In this document: positions 1 through 15,992 of the stretch, piece by piece
Position numbering within the stretch: position 1 is the first letter of the stretch
Layout: every line of letters begins with the position of its first letter
DNA from: Sapria himalayana
Lineage: Eukaryota > Streptophyta > Magnoliopsida > Malpighiales > Rafflesiaceae
Length of the DNA stretch: 64,000 nt
NCBI GenBank assembly: GCA_029783825.1
Contig: JAREIK010016294.1
Span: 83,049-147,048 of the forward strand
Direction: 5' to 3'
Position numbers and translations under genes: made by a program
Notes under the pieces: generated by a model
What the model saw: only the letters and a program-made list of their open reading frames with translations
Told to the model about the DNA's origin: nothing
Database searches by the model: none

Positions 1-477
1 TATATGTCAATATGTCTATCTATCTATCTTTCTATCATTTATAATCTTTCAATGTATCTATCTACTTATATATCTTTCTATCTATCTATTTATATATCCG
101 TCTATCTATCTATTTATCTATTTATCTGTCTATATGTCTATCATCCAATCTGTTAACCAGTCCATATGGCTATATGGCTATCAACCTATTTGTTTATTTT
201 TCTATCTTTTTGTCTATCTATATATCAGTCTATTTGTCTATATGTCTATCTGTATATCTATCTATCTATCTATCTATTATCTATCTATCTGTATATCTAT
301 CTATTTGTCATTTTTTTATCTGTATATCTATCAATCAATTAATTAATCTATCTATCTATTTGTATATCTGTCTATCTATATATCTGTCTATCTATATATC
401 TATCTATCTTTCTATATATCTATCTTTCTATCTATCTCCATATCTATCTATTTGTCTGTCTGTCTATATGTTTATCA

Positions 478-510
<33 letters not shown>

Positions 511-571
511 TCTATCAATCTATATATCTGTCTATCTGTTTATCTGTCTAACTATCTATGTGTTTATTTGT

Positions 572-605
<34 letters not shown>

Positions 606-1408
606 GTCTCTCTGTCTGTCTATCAATCTCTTAGTTTATCTGGCTCTTTATCGATCTGTCTATCTATTTATTTCTCTATCATTTTATCTATATATTTATC
701 TATCATTTTGTCTAGAGATCTATTTGTCTATTTGTCTATCTGCCTATTTAACTTTCTATATATATATATATATATATATATATGAATATATCTGTCTATA
801 TATGGATTTATCTATCTATCTATGTATCTAACTATCTATCCATCTATTTATCTATATGACTACCTCTTAATCTATCTATCTATCTACATATCTATTTATG
901 TATTTGTTTATCTGTCTATCTGTTTATTTGTCAATCTATTTTTCTATCTATCTAGTTATCTAACTTTCACTTTGTATATCTAGCTATGTATCTTTCTGTC
1001 TATCTGTATATATATAAATCTGTCTATATGTCTATCTATCTATCTATATATCTATTTATCTATTTATCTATCTATCTATCTATCTATGTAACTATCTCTC
1101 TATTTATCTGCCTATCTAGTTATCTGTGATCTATCTATCAATCTATCTATTTATTTATCGATTTATCTATTTATCTATCTGTCTATATATTTTTCTATTA
1201 ATTTATTTGTTAATCTGATTATTAGACTATATGTCTATCTATCTATATGTCTATCTATCTCTCTATCTGTCTATAAATCTATCTTTCAATATTTGTATAT
1301 ATCCATTTGGTTATGTGGCTAACTACTTATTTGTCTGTCTATCTATCAATCTATCTATTTTTCTGTATATCTGTCTAATTTTCAATATTTCTATCTATCT
1401 ATCTTACT

Positions 1409-1456
<48 letters not shown>

Positions 1457-3452
1457 GTCTATCTATCTATCTATCAATATTTATATCTATCTAGCTATCT
1501 TTCTATCAATCTATCTTTGTGTCTATCTGTTAATTTGTGTATCTATCTATCTGTTTATCTATCTTCTTTCTATAAATTTATCTATTTCTCAATTTTATCT
1601 ATCTAGCTATTTAAATGTCTATATGTCTATCTGTCTCTCTTTCTTTCTATCTCTCTTTCTATTTGCATATCTTTCAAGCTAGCTACCTGTCTATCTATTT
1701 ATCTGTCTATCTATCTATCTATTTTTCTATCTATTAATCTATCAATATGTCTATATGTTTATCTATCTATATGTCTATGTATCTATCTATCAATCAATTA
1801 ATCTATCAATCTATCGGTCTATATATCTATTTATCTATCTACCTATCAATATGCCTATCTTTAAATTTATGTATCGTCCATATGGCTAGCTGGCTATCTA
1901 GCTATTTCTCTATCTGTGTATCAATCTTTTTATCTATTTGTTATTTGTCTATTGTCAATATGTCCATATGTATATCTGTCTATCTATCTATCTATCTATT
2001 TATTTGTCTGATTAAAAATATGTCTATATGTATATGTGTTTATCTATATATCTATCTTTCTATTTATGTATCTATTAATCTATCTGTCAATATGTCTATT
2101 TGTCTTTCTATTTCTCTATCTATATTTCTATCTATTTATTTATCTATTTATCAGTGTGTCTATCATTATATTTGTCATCTATCTTTTGTCTATAAATTTA
2201 TTTTCTATCTATGTATCTGTGTATCTGTTTATCTTTTTATCTATCTATCTAACTTTCTATCTATCTATTTATCTGTCTACATGTGTATATGTCTATTTGT
2301 CTACCTATCTATCTATGTATATAACTATCTCTATATCTATCTAACTATCTATCTATCTGCCTATCTGTCTATCTATCTATCTATTTGTCTATCTCTCTAT
2401 CTGTCTATATATCTATCTTTATATCTATTTATCTAACTATCTATCTATTTGTTTGTCTATTTATCTATTTATCTATCTATCTGTCTATCTCTCTATCTAT
2501 CTAACTATCTATCTGTTTATCTCTCTATCTATCTAACTATCTATCTGTCTATTTATCTATCTATATATCTATTTATCGATCTATCTATCTATCTATCTGT
2601 CTATCTATCTGTCTATCAATTTGTTTGTCTATATATCTATCTATCTGTATGTTTGACTATCTATCTATCTATCTATCTGTCTGTCTATCTATCTGTCTAT
2701 CTATCTTTCTCTCTACGTATCTGGGTATCTATGTATATGTCTATCTGTGTATTTATCTAAATTTATATCTTTCTTATCTATCTATCTTTTTATCTATCTA
2801 TTTATCTATCTATCTATCTGTCTATATATCTATCTATCTATATGCCTATATATCTATATGTCTATCTGTATATCTATTTATCTTTCTATTTGTCTATCTA
2901 TCTATCTTTCTATCTGTCTATCTGTTTATATGTCTATCTGTCTATCTCTCTATCTATCTACTGGTCTATCCATCTATCTATTGGTCTATCCATCTATCTA
3001 TCTATATGTATATCTATATTTTTATCTAACTGGCTATATGTGTCTCTATCTATCAATCTATCTATGTATCTTTTTTTATATTAATCTATCAATATATCTA
3101 TTTATCTGTCTATCTATTTTTCTATTTATATATTTGTCTGTGTCTATCTGTCTATCTATTTATATGTCTCTCTATCTAGGTGGCCATCTATTTATATGTC
3201 TATCTGTTTATCTATTTATCTATCAATCTATCTGTCTGTATTCATTTTTCCTAACTATCTATTTGTAAAACTATCTATCTTTCGATCTATTAATAAATAT
3301 TACTATCTATCTATATGTCAATCAATCAATCTATCTATCTATCTATTTATCTGTCTATCAATCTTCAGTGTATCTATCTATCTATCTGTCTATCTATTTA
3401 TCTATTTCTCTGTCTGGCTATCTATCTATCTGTCTGTGTGTCTGTTTGTTTG

Positions 3453-3483
<31 letters not shown>

Positions 3484-6400
3484 GTATATATGTCTATCTA
3501 TCTATTTGTCTATCTATATACCTATATATGGGTATATATATATATATATATATCTACCTATCTATATATGTCTATTTGACTATTTGTCAATCTGTCTATA
3601 TATCAAACTATGAAACTATCTATCTATCTATCTGTCTATTTGCCTATCTATCTATCATTCTATCTGTCTGTCTTCTATCTATCTATCTATCTGTCTGTCT
3701 ATCTGTCTGTCTATCTATATATCTATCTATCTGTCTGTCTGTCTGTATATATGTTTATATCAATATCTATTTATATGTTTATCTATCTATCTATTTAACT
3801 ATGTGTCTATCTATCTATCTATTTATCTCTATATGCATCTATCTGCATATCTATTTTTTATATATCTATCTATCTGTGTGTCTATCTATATTTCTATCTT
3901 TCTACTAGTCTATTCACCTATCTATCTATCTCTCTATATGTCTATCTTTCTATCTTTCTATTTGTCTATCTATCTATCTATCTATCTTTCTAACTGTCTA
4001 TATGTCTATCTGTCTAACCATCTATATGTCTATCTGTCTATATATCTATCTTTCTATTTATCTAACTATCTGTCTATATATTTATCTGTAATCTCACTAT
4101 CTATTTCTCTATCTATATGGATATCTATCTATCTGTCTATTTATAAATATATCTACATGTCTGTCCATCTATCTACATATGTATGTCTATATGACTATAT
4201 GTCATACTAATTATATATCTAACTATCTATCTATTTATCAGTCTATCTTCTATCTATCTTTCTATTTATCCATATAACTAACTATCTATCTATCTATCTA
4301 TCTTTTTATCTATCTGTTTATCAAGCTATCTAGCTATTAGGCTATTTGGCTATCTGTGTATCTATTTATTTGTCTATCTATCTATCTATCTATATTTCTA
4401 CATATATATCAGTCTGTATGTATATCCATATATCTATCTGTCTATCTATCTATTTATCTTTCTATCTGTGTTAAGTCTATCTTTTATTCTATGTATCTAT
4501 CCATATGGCTATTTGGCTATCTGGCTATTTATCTATCTAACTATTTGTCTATTTGTCTATCTATGTATCTATCTAATTGTCTATTTATCTATATGTCTAT
4601 CTATCTACCCATCTATCTATTTATAAATCTATCTGTATATCAGTCTATCTGTCTATCTATATATCTATCTATCTATATGTCTATCTATCTACCTATCTAT
4701 CTATCTATCTATCTATTCTCCTTCAATCGATTAGTTTATATATCTATCTATCTATATGGTCTATCTGTCTATCTCTCTATCTGCCTAGATATCTATATAT
4801 ATGTTTATCTATCTATCTATCTAACTATCTGTCTATCTATCTATCTTTCTATTTGTTTATCTATATATCTATCTATCTATTTCTTTATCAATTTATTAGT
4901 ATATGTATTTATCTATCTATCTATTTGTCTATTTTTCTATATATCAATTTGGCTATATGTATATCTCTCTATATATCAATCTATCTGTCTATCTGACAAT
5001 CTATCTGCATATATATCAATCTATTAATCTATCGATCTGTCTATCTATTTATCTGTTTATCTGTCTATCTATTTATCTATCTATCTGTCTATCTATCTAT
5101 TTGGCTATATATCTATTTCTCTATATATCTATCTATCTTTTTATCTCTATATCTCTTAATCTGTCTATCTCACAATCTATCTATTTATCTATATATCAAT
5201 CTGTCTATCTATCTATCTGTCTATATATTTATTTATCTATCTATCCATTTGTATTTCTGTCTATCTGTCTATCTATAAATCTATATATATGTCTATAATT
5301 CTATCTATGTATATGCCTATATGTTTATCTATCTAACTATCTATCTTGCAATCTATTTATCCATCTATTTTAAACTAGTGTATCTATTAGTGTATGTATC
5401 TATCTGTCTATCTAAATTTCTATAAATCTATCTATCTATATATTTATATATCTATCTATCTATCTTTCTATCTATTAATTTATCAATCTACCAATCTATC
5501 TATCATTTTAATTAACTATATATCAATTTATCTATCTATATATCTTTTTATCTATCTATCTATATATCTTTTTATCTATTTGTTTGTCTATCTATCTGCC
5601 TTTTTATCTATCTAACTATCTTATTATATGATATCTGTCTATCTATATTTTATGTATTTATTTATTTATCTATCTAACTATCTATCAATTTATATATTTA
5701 TCATTATATTTATCTATCTGTCTAACTATCTATCTGTCTATCTATCAATCTATTTATCTCTCTATTTATATATCTAAGTATCTGTTTATTTATCTATCTA
5801 TCTAACTGTATTCTGTCTAATTGTCTATCTTTCAATAAATCTATCTGTCTATATATTTATTGATATTTGTGTTTATGTGTTTATCTCTCTATATGTCTAT
5901 CTATCTATCTTTCATTCTTTATATCATTCTATCTATCTATTTATCTAATTGTCTATCTATCTTTCTATATATCTATCTATTTATCGATTGTTTATCTTTG
6001 TAACTATCTATATCTCTATTTGTTTATCTGTGTATCTCTCTATGTCTATATCTATCTATATGTCTATATTTTTATCTATTTATCAGTAAAACTAGATATC
6101 TATCTGACTATCTTATTATCTACATATATATATATATATATATCTACTTCTTTGTCTATCTATCTATCTATCTGTCTATCTCTATATATGTATATCTATA
6201 TATCTGTCTATATGTCTATCTATCTATCTATCTGTTTGTCTGTCTATCTATCTATCTATCTACATATCTTTTTGTATATCTATCTACATGTGTATCTATC
6301 TATTTGTTTATTTTCTCTCTCTATATGTCAATATGTATATTTTTCTATCTATCTATCTGTCTATCTATCTGTCTATCTGTGTATCTGTCTATCTATCTAT

Positions 6401-8449
6401 CTATTTTTTTTCTATCTGTCTTTAAGTCTATCTGTCTATCTGTCTCACTAATAATCTATCTATCTATCTGTTTGTCTGTCTGTCTGTCTAGCTTCATTCT
6501 ATCTATCTACATATCTCTCTGTCTATATATCTACATGTGTATCTATCTATTTGTTTACTCTCTATCTCTCTATATGTCGATATATGTATTTGTCTATATA
6601 TATATATATATATATCTATCTATCTGTTTATTTGTCTATCCGTGTATCAATCAATCAATCAATTTTCTATTTGTCTATCTCTCTATCAGTCTATCTATCT
6701 CACTAACTATCTATCTATATATCTATCTGTCTAGCTTCATTCTATCTATCTGTCTGTGTATATATACTTATCTATTTTTCTATATATATATATATATATA
6801 TCTATCTATCTATCTATCTATGTGTATATCTATATGTGTCTATTTGTCTATCTATCTATCTCACGATATATATATATATCTATCTTTTTGGTTATCTATA
6901 TATCTCCCTATTTGTGTATTAGTCTATTTGTCTATCTATTTATCAATCTATCTGTCTATTTCTCTATCTTCAATGTGTATATCTATTTATTTGTTTATTT
7001 GTCTATTTTCTATCTGTTTATCTATTAATCATACTTTTTTATTATTTGTCTATCTATATATATTTCTATCTATCTATCTATCTATCTACCTATATACCTA
7101 TCTGTCTATCTATTTGTCGAATTATCTATCTATCTATCTATCTCTTTATTTTTCTATCTGTCTATCTGAATATCTATCTATCTCTATATATCTCTATGTT
7201 TCTATCTCTTTATCTGTCTATCTATCTATTTGTCTATATAGCTACCTATTTGACTATCTGTCGATCTGTGTATATATCTATCTATGTTTCAACCTACTTA
7301 TCTATCTATTTCTCTATCTATTTATCTATTTATCTATCTATCTTTCTAAATATTTATCTATCTATCTATCGGTGTATCTATCTATCTAAGTATATAATTA
7401 TTTATCTATAAATGTATCTTTTGAACTGTCTATATGTCTATTTGTCTATCTGTCTATCTCTTCATCTCTCTATATGTCGATCTGTCTATTTGTCTATATG
7501 TCTATCTTTCTATATGTCTATATTTCTATATGTCTATCTGTCTATCTATCAATATATAATCTGTCTATATTTCTATCTACCTATCTATGTATATGTCTAT
7601 ATGTCGATCTGTCTAACTATCAATCTTGTTGTCTACTTATCTATCTACTTATCTATCAATAAATCTATCAATCTGTGTATCTATCTATTTATTTAACTAT
7701 CTATCTATCTATCTAACTAACTATCTAATTAACTATCTTTCTTTCTTTCTTTCTCTATTTCTATCTATCTCTGTATCTATTTATTTATCTATTTTTCTAT
7801 CTATCTATCTATCTATTGATCTATCTATCTATATGCCTATCTTGCTATCTAGATATCTTTTAATCTATCTATTTTTTTAATTGTCAAATAATGTACCTAT
7901 CTATCTATTCATCTATCGACCTATCTGGCTATCTAGTGATCTATCAATCTTTCTATCTGTCTATATGTCTATTAGTCAACTTTTCTATCTGTCCATCTAT
8001 CTATTTTTGTATCTAACTACATATATATATATATATATATATTTATGTGTCTGTCTACCTGTCTATTTGTCTATCTAAGTCTCTATCTATCTGTCTATAT
8101 GTCTATCTATATTCTATCAATTTGTCTATTTGTATATCTGTCTATTTGTTTATGTGTCTATGTGTCTATCTTTCTATCTGTTTAAATATCTATCTACCTA
8201 TCTGTCTATATGTCAATCTATCAATCTATCTATTTGTCAATTTATATATCGATTTGTTTATCGATTTTCTATCTATATGTCTATCTATCTATATGTCAAT
8301 CTATCAATTAATCAATCAAACTATCTTTCTATATTTATATCTCTCAATCTGTTTATCTATCTATGTGTCTATGTGTATATCTGCCTATCTGTCTATCGAT
8401 TTATCTATCTAACTATCTGACTGTCTATCTATCTATCTATCTATTTATC

Positions 8450-8486
<37 letters not shown>

Positions 8487-10144
8487 ATATATCTGCCAAT
8501 CTGTCTATCTATTTATCTATCTGTCTATATGATTATATGTTTATATGTCTAACTATCTATCTATATATCTATCAAACTATCTATCTGCCTATCTGTCAAA
8601 TTGTCAATCTCTCAATATGTCATTCTGTCAATATTTCTATCTTTATATTTGTCTTTCTATTTGTCTATCTTACTATCTATTTATATGATCTATCTATCTA
8701 TCTGTCTATCTATCTTTCTAACTATATTTCAATATATCTATTTGTGTATGTCTATCTGTCAATCTCTCTAAATTTATATCTGTCTATCTTTCTATTTTTC
8801 TATCTTTCTATCTGTCTATTTGTGTAAATGTCACTTTATCTCTCTCTAAATGTCAATCTGTCAGTGTCTATCCTCTATATATTTATCTTTCTATCTATCT
8901 ATCTGTTTGTATGTATGTCTGTCTATCTGTCTTCTTTCAATATGTGTCTTTATATGTCTCTCTATTATCTATCTAACTATTTTTTAATCTATCTATTTAT
9001 CTATCTTTATATCTTTCTATATATCTATCAATCTATTTATTAATCAATCAATCAATCAATCTGTCTATCTACTTGCATATCAGTCAATCTTTCTATCTTT
9101 TTGTCTATCTATCTATACATCTGTCTATATGTATATCTATTTATCAATCAATCAATCTATCTATATGTATATCTATCTATCTGTATGTCTATCTGTCAAT
9201 CCATTTATTTGTGTATCTATTTATTTGGATATATATATATATATAATGCCTATCTATTTATCTATATATCTATATATATGTTTGTAAATCTGTCTATATG
9301 GTCTTTGTGTCTATCTCTCTATCTAAGTATCTTTTTCTATTTATCAGTATATCTCTTTATCTATCTACTTGTATATCTATATATCTATCTATCTATCAGA
9401 CAATCTATCTATTTGTCTATTTGTGTATATGTTTGTCTGTCTATCTATCAATCTATCTATCAATCAATCTATCTATCTATCTATTTGCCTATCTGTCTAT
9501 CTATCAAATTATCTATCTTTCTATTTGTCTATCTGTCTATATGTCTATATGTCTATCTGTCTATCTATCTATCTATCTGTCTATCTGTCTATCTGTCTAT
9601 CTGTTTATCTGTCTATTGGTCAATCTATCTATTCGTCTATCTATATATATGTCTATCTAGGTATCTAACTATCTTTCTATCTGTTTATATGTCGATCTGC
9701 CTATCTATCAATTTGTCTTTCAATTTATATGTCTATATGTATATTTGTCAATATGTCTATCTATCTATTAGTCTGTATGTGTTTCTGTCATTTTATCAAT
9801 CTGTCAATCTATATATCTATCTATTTGTCAAACTATAAATCTGTGTATCTATAAATCTGTCTAATTGTATTTCTATCAATCTATCTTTTTATTTGTTTAT
9901 CTGTTAATTTGTCTATTTGTTAATTCATCTATCTATTTGTCTATCTATCTATCTGTGTAACTATCTGTTTTTTTATCAATATATCAATATATCTGTCTAT
10001 CTGTTTCTCTCTATTGGCCTATCTATCTTTCAATTTCTTTATCTATTTGTCTATCTATCTTCTAATTATATGTGTATATGTCGACTCTTTATTTATTTAT
10101 CTATATGTCTATCTATCTATCATTATATCTTTATATATATATAT

Positions 10145-10190
<46 letters not shown>

Positions 10191-10569
10191 ATCTATCTAT
10201 CTATATATCACTCTGTGTGTTTATATATCTCTCTAACTTTTTTTGTGTATATCTGTCTATTTATCTATCTTTTTATTTGTCTAGCTATCTATCTATTAAT
10301 CTATCTATCTATCTGTCTATCTGTATATCTATATATCTATCTATATGTCTATATGTCTATCTATATGTCAATCGTTATGTCTATCTATCTATCTATCTAT
10401 CTACTTGTCTATCTATCTATTTGTCTATCTACATATATGCCTATCTATCTATTTATCTTTCGATATATCTCTCTATTTGTCTAATTGTATATCTATCTAT
10501 ATGTCTATCTATCTATTTGTATATTAGTCTATCAGTCTATCTATCTATTTGTCGATCTATATATCTATT

Positions 10570-10610
<41 letters not shown>

Positions 10611-13600
10611 ATCTATCTATTTATCTGATTAACTATATATTTGTCTATATGTCTTATATTTATCTTTCTTTTTATTTGTCAATTTGTCGATCTGTTTATA
10701 GGTGTATTTTAATATATGACTTTTTATCTATCTGGAAATATGTCTCACTGTCTATTTATCTACATAATTGTCTATCTTTTTATCAGTCTATCTATTTTTT
10801 TATTTATTGGTTTATCTCTTTATCTATCTACTTGTATATCTATCAATCTATTTATCTGACTAGATTTCTATCTATCTATTTGTGTAAATGTTTATCTGTC
10901 TATCTCTTTAAATGTCAATGTATATTTATCGATTTGACTATCTTTCTATCTGTCTATATGTGTAAATGTCTATTTGTCTCTCTTTAAATTTTTATATGTC
11001 TGTGTCTATACTCTATCTTCCTATCTCACTATATATATATATATATTTGTCTATATATTTGTTTATCTATCTTTCTATCTATCTGTTTGTCTATTTGTCT
11101 ATATGACTTTCTTTTTGTCTATCTATTTATCTGTCTGTCTGTCAATCTGTCAATCTGTCAATCTGTCAATCTATCTGTCTGTCTATTTTTTTTCTATATG
11201 TGTGTCTGTCTCTCTTACTATTTATCTTTCAATCAATCAAACTGTTTGTTTATCTATCTATCTAGCTATCTGTTAGTTTATCTATCTATCTATCGGTCTA
11301 TTTGTCTATCTATCTATCTATTATCTATATGTCTGTCTATCTATCTATCTATCTATATGTCTATCTATCTATCTATCTATCTATATTTTTATTTGACTAT
11401 CTGTTTATTTTTATATTTCGATATCTGTTATCTATCAATCTATAAATCTATCGATATATCTATATGTGTATATGACTATATGTTTATCTGTTTAACTCTA
11501 TATATATATATATATATATCTAACTATCTATATTTCTATCTAGCTATCTATTATTGTATCTGTCTAATTGTCTTTTCATCTTTATATATGTCTATATGTT
11601 TAAATATCTATCAATATATCTATCTATCTTTCTATATATCTATCTATCTATCTATTTGTCTATCTTTCTATCAATCAATCTATTGATCAATCAATCAATC
11701 AATCTATCTATCTATTTATCTGGCTATCTACTATCTATCTATCTATTTGTCTATCTATCTTTCAATTTGTCATTACGTCTATATGTCGATTTTTATATCT
11801 ATCTATATATTTGTCTATATATCTATCTATCTATCTTTTTGTCTGTTTATTTTCTGTTGATTTATCTGTTTTTCTATCTATTTTTGTCTATTTTTCTATT
11901 TTCTATCTATTTATATGTCTATATGTCTATCTTTCTATCTATCAATCTATCAATCTACCTATCTATGTATATCTCTATTTATATGTCTATCTATTTATCT
12001 GTATATCTTATATCATTTTATATGTTTAGTTTTTTATCTCTCAATATGTCAATCTATCTATCTTTCTATCTCTCTATTTTATGTCTATCTGTCTATTTGT
12101 CTGTCTATCTTTCTATATGATCTATCTGTCTATCTCTCTATCTATCAATCTGCCTATCTATTTATTAGTTTATCTATTTATCAATCTAATTGTCTATCTA
12201 TCTATCTGTCTATCTATCTATCTATATGTCTATCTATCTAACTATTATGCAATCTATCTATTTGTGTATATGTTTATCTGTCAATCTCTCTAAATGTATA
12301 TCGGTCTATCTATTTATTTGACAATCTTTCGATCTGTCTAAATGTGTAAATGTCAATTTGTGTAACTCTAAATGTCAATCTATCTGTGTCTATCCATTAT
12401 CTATCTATCTATCCATCTATATGTCGGTCGGTCAGTCTATCTATCTTCTATCTATATGTGTGTTTATATGTCTCTATGTTATTTATCTTTCTATTTGTCT
12501 ATCTATCTATCTATCGATCTTATTATCTATCTATGTATATAAATATCTATCATCTATCTGTCTATCTGTCTGTCTACGTGTTTATCATTCAATCTCTTTA
12601 TCTTTCTGTTTACCTATCTATGTATCTATCTATATATCTATCTAACTATTTATCTATCTGTCTATCTATCTATTTGTCTATCTATTTATTTGGCTATCTA
12701 TATATCTTTCAATCAATCTATCTATCTATCTATGTGTATATCTATCTGTCCATATGGTTTATCTGTCTATCTCACTATCTCACTATCTTTCTATCTATTT
12801 ATATTTTTATTTATTCATCTATCTACTTGTAAGGCTATCTATATATCTATCTATTTATCTATCTAATTATCTGACATTCTACTTGTATATTTGCATATAT
12901 GTTTATCTATATATCTATATATCTTTCTATCTATCTATCTCTTTATCTATCTATCCATCTCCCTATCTTTCTATCTTTCTATCTATCTAATTCTATATCT
13001 TTCTATTTGTCTATCTGACAATCTATCTATCTATCTATCTATATGTCTATCTATCTTCTATCTATATGTCTATCTATCTATTTGTATGTGTATTTCTATC
13101 TATATATCTATCTATCTATTTATCTTTTTATTTTTCTATCGGTCTATATGTCTATTTATCAATCTATCTATCTATATGTCTATCTATCTATCTATCTATT
13201 TTTCTATCAATGTATCTATCTATTAATCTATCTATCTATCTACTTGTCTATATGTCTATCTTTCTTTCTGTCTATTTAGTTAACTTTCAATCAGTATTCT
13301 TTTTATATGTGTGTATGTCTATCTTTCTTTTTGTCTATCTATCTGTATAGATATTATCTATCTTTATATATATCTATCTGTCTATCTATGTAACTATATA
13401 TATATATATATATATATCTATCTATGCATTAATATGTCTGTCTATCTATCTCTCTATCTTTATATGTATCAATCTGTCTTTTTATATATCTTTTTATTTC
13501 TATAGCTATCTATCTGTTAGTCTATCTATTTGTCTATCTATCTATTTGTCTTTCTGTCTACATATCTTTCTGTCTATATATATATCTATCTATCTGTCTA

Positions 13601-14580
13601 TTTATCTATCTCTCTTTCTATTATTTGTCTATCTATCTATTAATCTATTTGTGTATTTGTCTATCTATCTATATGTCTATCCGTGTATCTGTATTTCCGG
13701 ATATCTATCTATCTGTCTATCTATCTATCTATTTGTTTATATGTCTATCTATCTATCTGTCTATTTGTCTATCTACAATCAATCTATCTATGTGTTTATT
13801 TTTGTATCTTTCAATCTATTTTTCAATCTATCTATCTATCTATCTATCTGATTATCTATATATCTGTCTATATGTCTATTTGTCTATGTAGCTATCTGTA
13901 TTTCTGTCTATCTATCTATCTATCTACATATCTATCTATCTATTTGTCTATCTATCTATCTATCTATCTGTCTATTTGTCCATCTATCTATCTATTTGTC
14001 TATCTGTCTATCTATCTATCTGTCTATTTGTCTATCTATAAATCTATTTGTATATATCTCTATTGTATATCGATTTAATGGTTTATCTCTTTTTCTATCT
14101 ACTTGTCTATAAGTTTATATGTTTATATCTCTATCTTTATATCTATCTATGTTTTTATGTCTATTTTTTATCTCTCTATATGTTTATCAATCTATCAATC
14201 TATCGGTCTATCTGTTTGTCTATCTATCTATCTATCCTTATATCTTTCTATCCATCTATTTATATAAATAAATATCTATCAATCTATATATCAATCAATA
14301 TATCTGTCTATCTACTTGTCAATCAATTAATTTTTCTATCTTTTTATTTACCTGTCTATGTATATATATGTATGTCTGTATATCTATCTATACATCTATA
14401 TATATATATATATATCTATCTATCTATCTTTGTTCTATCTATTTCTCTATTTTACACTATAATTATCTATTTTTCTATATGTCTATCTGACTATCTGTCA
14501 ATTTGTCTATCTTTTTATTTGGCTATATATCTATCTATCAATTTATCTATCTATTTAACTATCTATCTATTTATCTTTTT
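1..14580 (+). repeat. Degenerate TCTA/GATA satellite, array segment 1
   Basis: This stretch is almost wholly TCTA tetranucleotides and one-step variants (TCTG, TTTA, TTTG, TATG, AATC), with the pyrimidine-rich strand always on +. It starts before the window. TA tracts interrupt it, for example near 483-508, 1,412-1,455, 8,456-8,484, 10,130-10,188 and 10,575-10,608. Short AATC runs occur near 9,043-9,063 and 11,676-11,703. Copies of longer anchor motifs seen in array segment 2 appear at about 8.8, 9.35, 10.8, 11.0, 12.4 and 14.08 kb, so some higher-order structure exists here. Long plus-strand open frames, up to about 360 codons of Ser-Ile-Tyr-Leu repeats, follow from the absence of stops in TCTA repeats and are not evidence of genes. 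The array ends at the T-rich junction with the LINE. Confidence 0.95.
1412..1455. repeat. (TA)n tract
   Basis: An uninterrupted TA dinucleotide run of about 44 bp sits inside the TCTA array. It is self-complementary and could form a hairpin or cruciform. Confidence 0.95.
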
Positions 14581-14690
14581 TATAAGGTTGTTTTATTATT
14601 AATTATCACCATCTCTTTTGGCGGAGGAATACCATTTTTACAAACAACTTCTACCCTTATCCCTTTTACACCCACTTTAAACCTAATCTA
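14581..14690 (-). other. LINE 3' terminal tail, copy 1
   Basis: On the minus strand this ends with GGGTGTAAAAGGG, then TATTCCTCCGCCAAAAGAG, then an AT-rich block of AATAATAAAACAACC and a short A tail. The same ordered blocks occur at about 43,920-44,008 on + and 56,240-56,335 on -. That identifies it as the conserved 3' end of a LINE family, the region normally recognised by the element's reverse transcriptase. Confidence 0.88.
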
Positions 14691-14950
14691 GAATACAAAA
14701 AAATAGAGTAAAATATAACTTTCATATCCTTCTACTAATCTTTTGTCAAGTATTGTTTGATATACTTTATATCTTTTGGGGTTTTCTGCCAAAGCCCTAT
14801 TTGTATGGGGCCTTTTCTTTCCATTCTTTTAATCTCCCTCATAGTACTCCCATCTGCCGTCTTCATGAAAGTTCTTACCGTCTTGAAGTTACATCCCATC
14901 TTGAAGTTTATGAATACTCCATTCTTCATACATGATGGCTGAAGAATGAT
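14691..14950 (-). other. LINE 3' region between repeats and tail
   Basis: This is non-repetitive sequence of the LINE, between its tandem repeats and its terminal tail. A 76-codon frame on the minus strand (14,735-14,965) overlaps it. It has no recognised domain and I do not treat it as a gene. Confidence 0.6.
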
Positions 14951-15992
14951 AAACTCAGTCTTCATACATGTCCAGACTGAATGCTCTCATGAGCGACTCA
15001 AGACTGATAAACGATAACAGTCTCTTGGCCGATCAATGCACATGCGCAGCCGTAAGAAATAGTTCTAAAACACTACCTCCAAGCCGGCTCCTCCAACCAG
15101 CCGTTTCCTTCCCTCTCTAACTTTGTCCAGCCTACTTTCCTTTTAGTTAACCTATGCTAAGAACCGCCTTGCTGCAGCTTGACTTAACCTGAAAAAATCC
15201 AACCAAAAACCCCTACCAAACAATAAATTACAAGCTCTCTCCTTATCCGACTTCCCTCAGGTCCGGGAAGCTATCTATTTCTACTCTTATCCCCTGCCAA
15301 CTACAAAAAAAGCTGACAAACACTAACAACAATTCATTATTTAATAATTTCCAGCCCTTTCTAGGGCTTACTCAGCTCTTTATTGGGCGTCTCTTGGTCG
15401 ATCGGGCTCCTTAAACTCAGTCTTCTTACCCAGACTGAATGCCGATCCCATGACCGACTCAAGACTGATAACGATAACAGTCTCTTGGCTGATCAATGCA
15501 CATGCGCAGCCGTACAAACAATAAATTACAAGCTCTCTCCTTATCTGACTTCCCTCAGGACCGGGAAGCTATCTGTTTCTTCTCTTGTCCCCCTGCCAAC
15601 TGCAAAAAAAAAAAGCTGACAAACACTAACAACAATTCATAATTTTCAGCCCTTTATCGGGCTTACTCAGACTCTTGGCCGATCAATGCACATGCGGAGC
15701 CGTAAGAAATAGTTCTAAAACACTTCCTCCAAGCCGGCTCCTCCAACCAGCCGTTTCCTTCCCTCTCTAGCTTTGTCCAGCCTGCTTTCCTTTTAGTTAA
15801 CCTTAGCTTAGAACCGCCTTGCTGCAGCTTGACTTAACCTGAAAATATCCAACCAAAAAACCCTACCAAACAATAAATTACAAGCTCTCTCCTTATCCGA
15901 CTTCCCTCAGGCCCGGGAAGCTATCTATTTCTACTCTTATCCCCCTGCCAACTACAAAAAAAGCTGACAAACACTAACAACAATTCATTAGT
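14951..15992 (-). repeat. Tandem repeats in the LINE 3' region
   Basis: Three direct units follow one another between the RNase H stop and the tail: about 14,951-15,410 (460 bp), 15,411-15,670 (260 bp) and 15,671-15,992 (320 bp). Each holds the block GATCAATGCACATGCG, near 15,031, 15,491 and 15,681. Each ends with a segment containing CAAACAATAAATTACAAGC and then GCTGACAAACACTAACAAC. The middle unit lacks about 150 bp present in the other two, the part running from AGAAATAGTTCTAAAACAC to the CAAACAATAAATT block. No coding potential is visible. Such duplications could affect the 3' end used in retrotransposition, but that is inference. Confidence 0.9.

Noticed and set aside
6304..7389. Long open frames of Ser-Ile-Tyr-Leu repeats as membrane or structural proteins
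   Set aside because: They follow automatically from TCTA repeats, overlap in all plus frames, have no promoter or start context, and vary with every indel.
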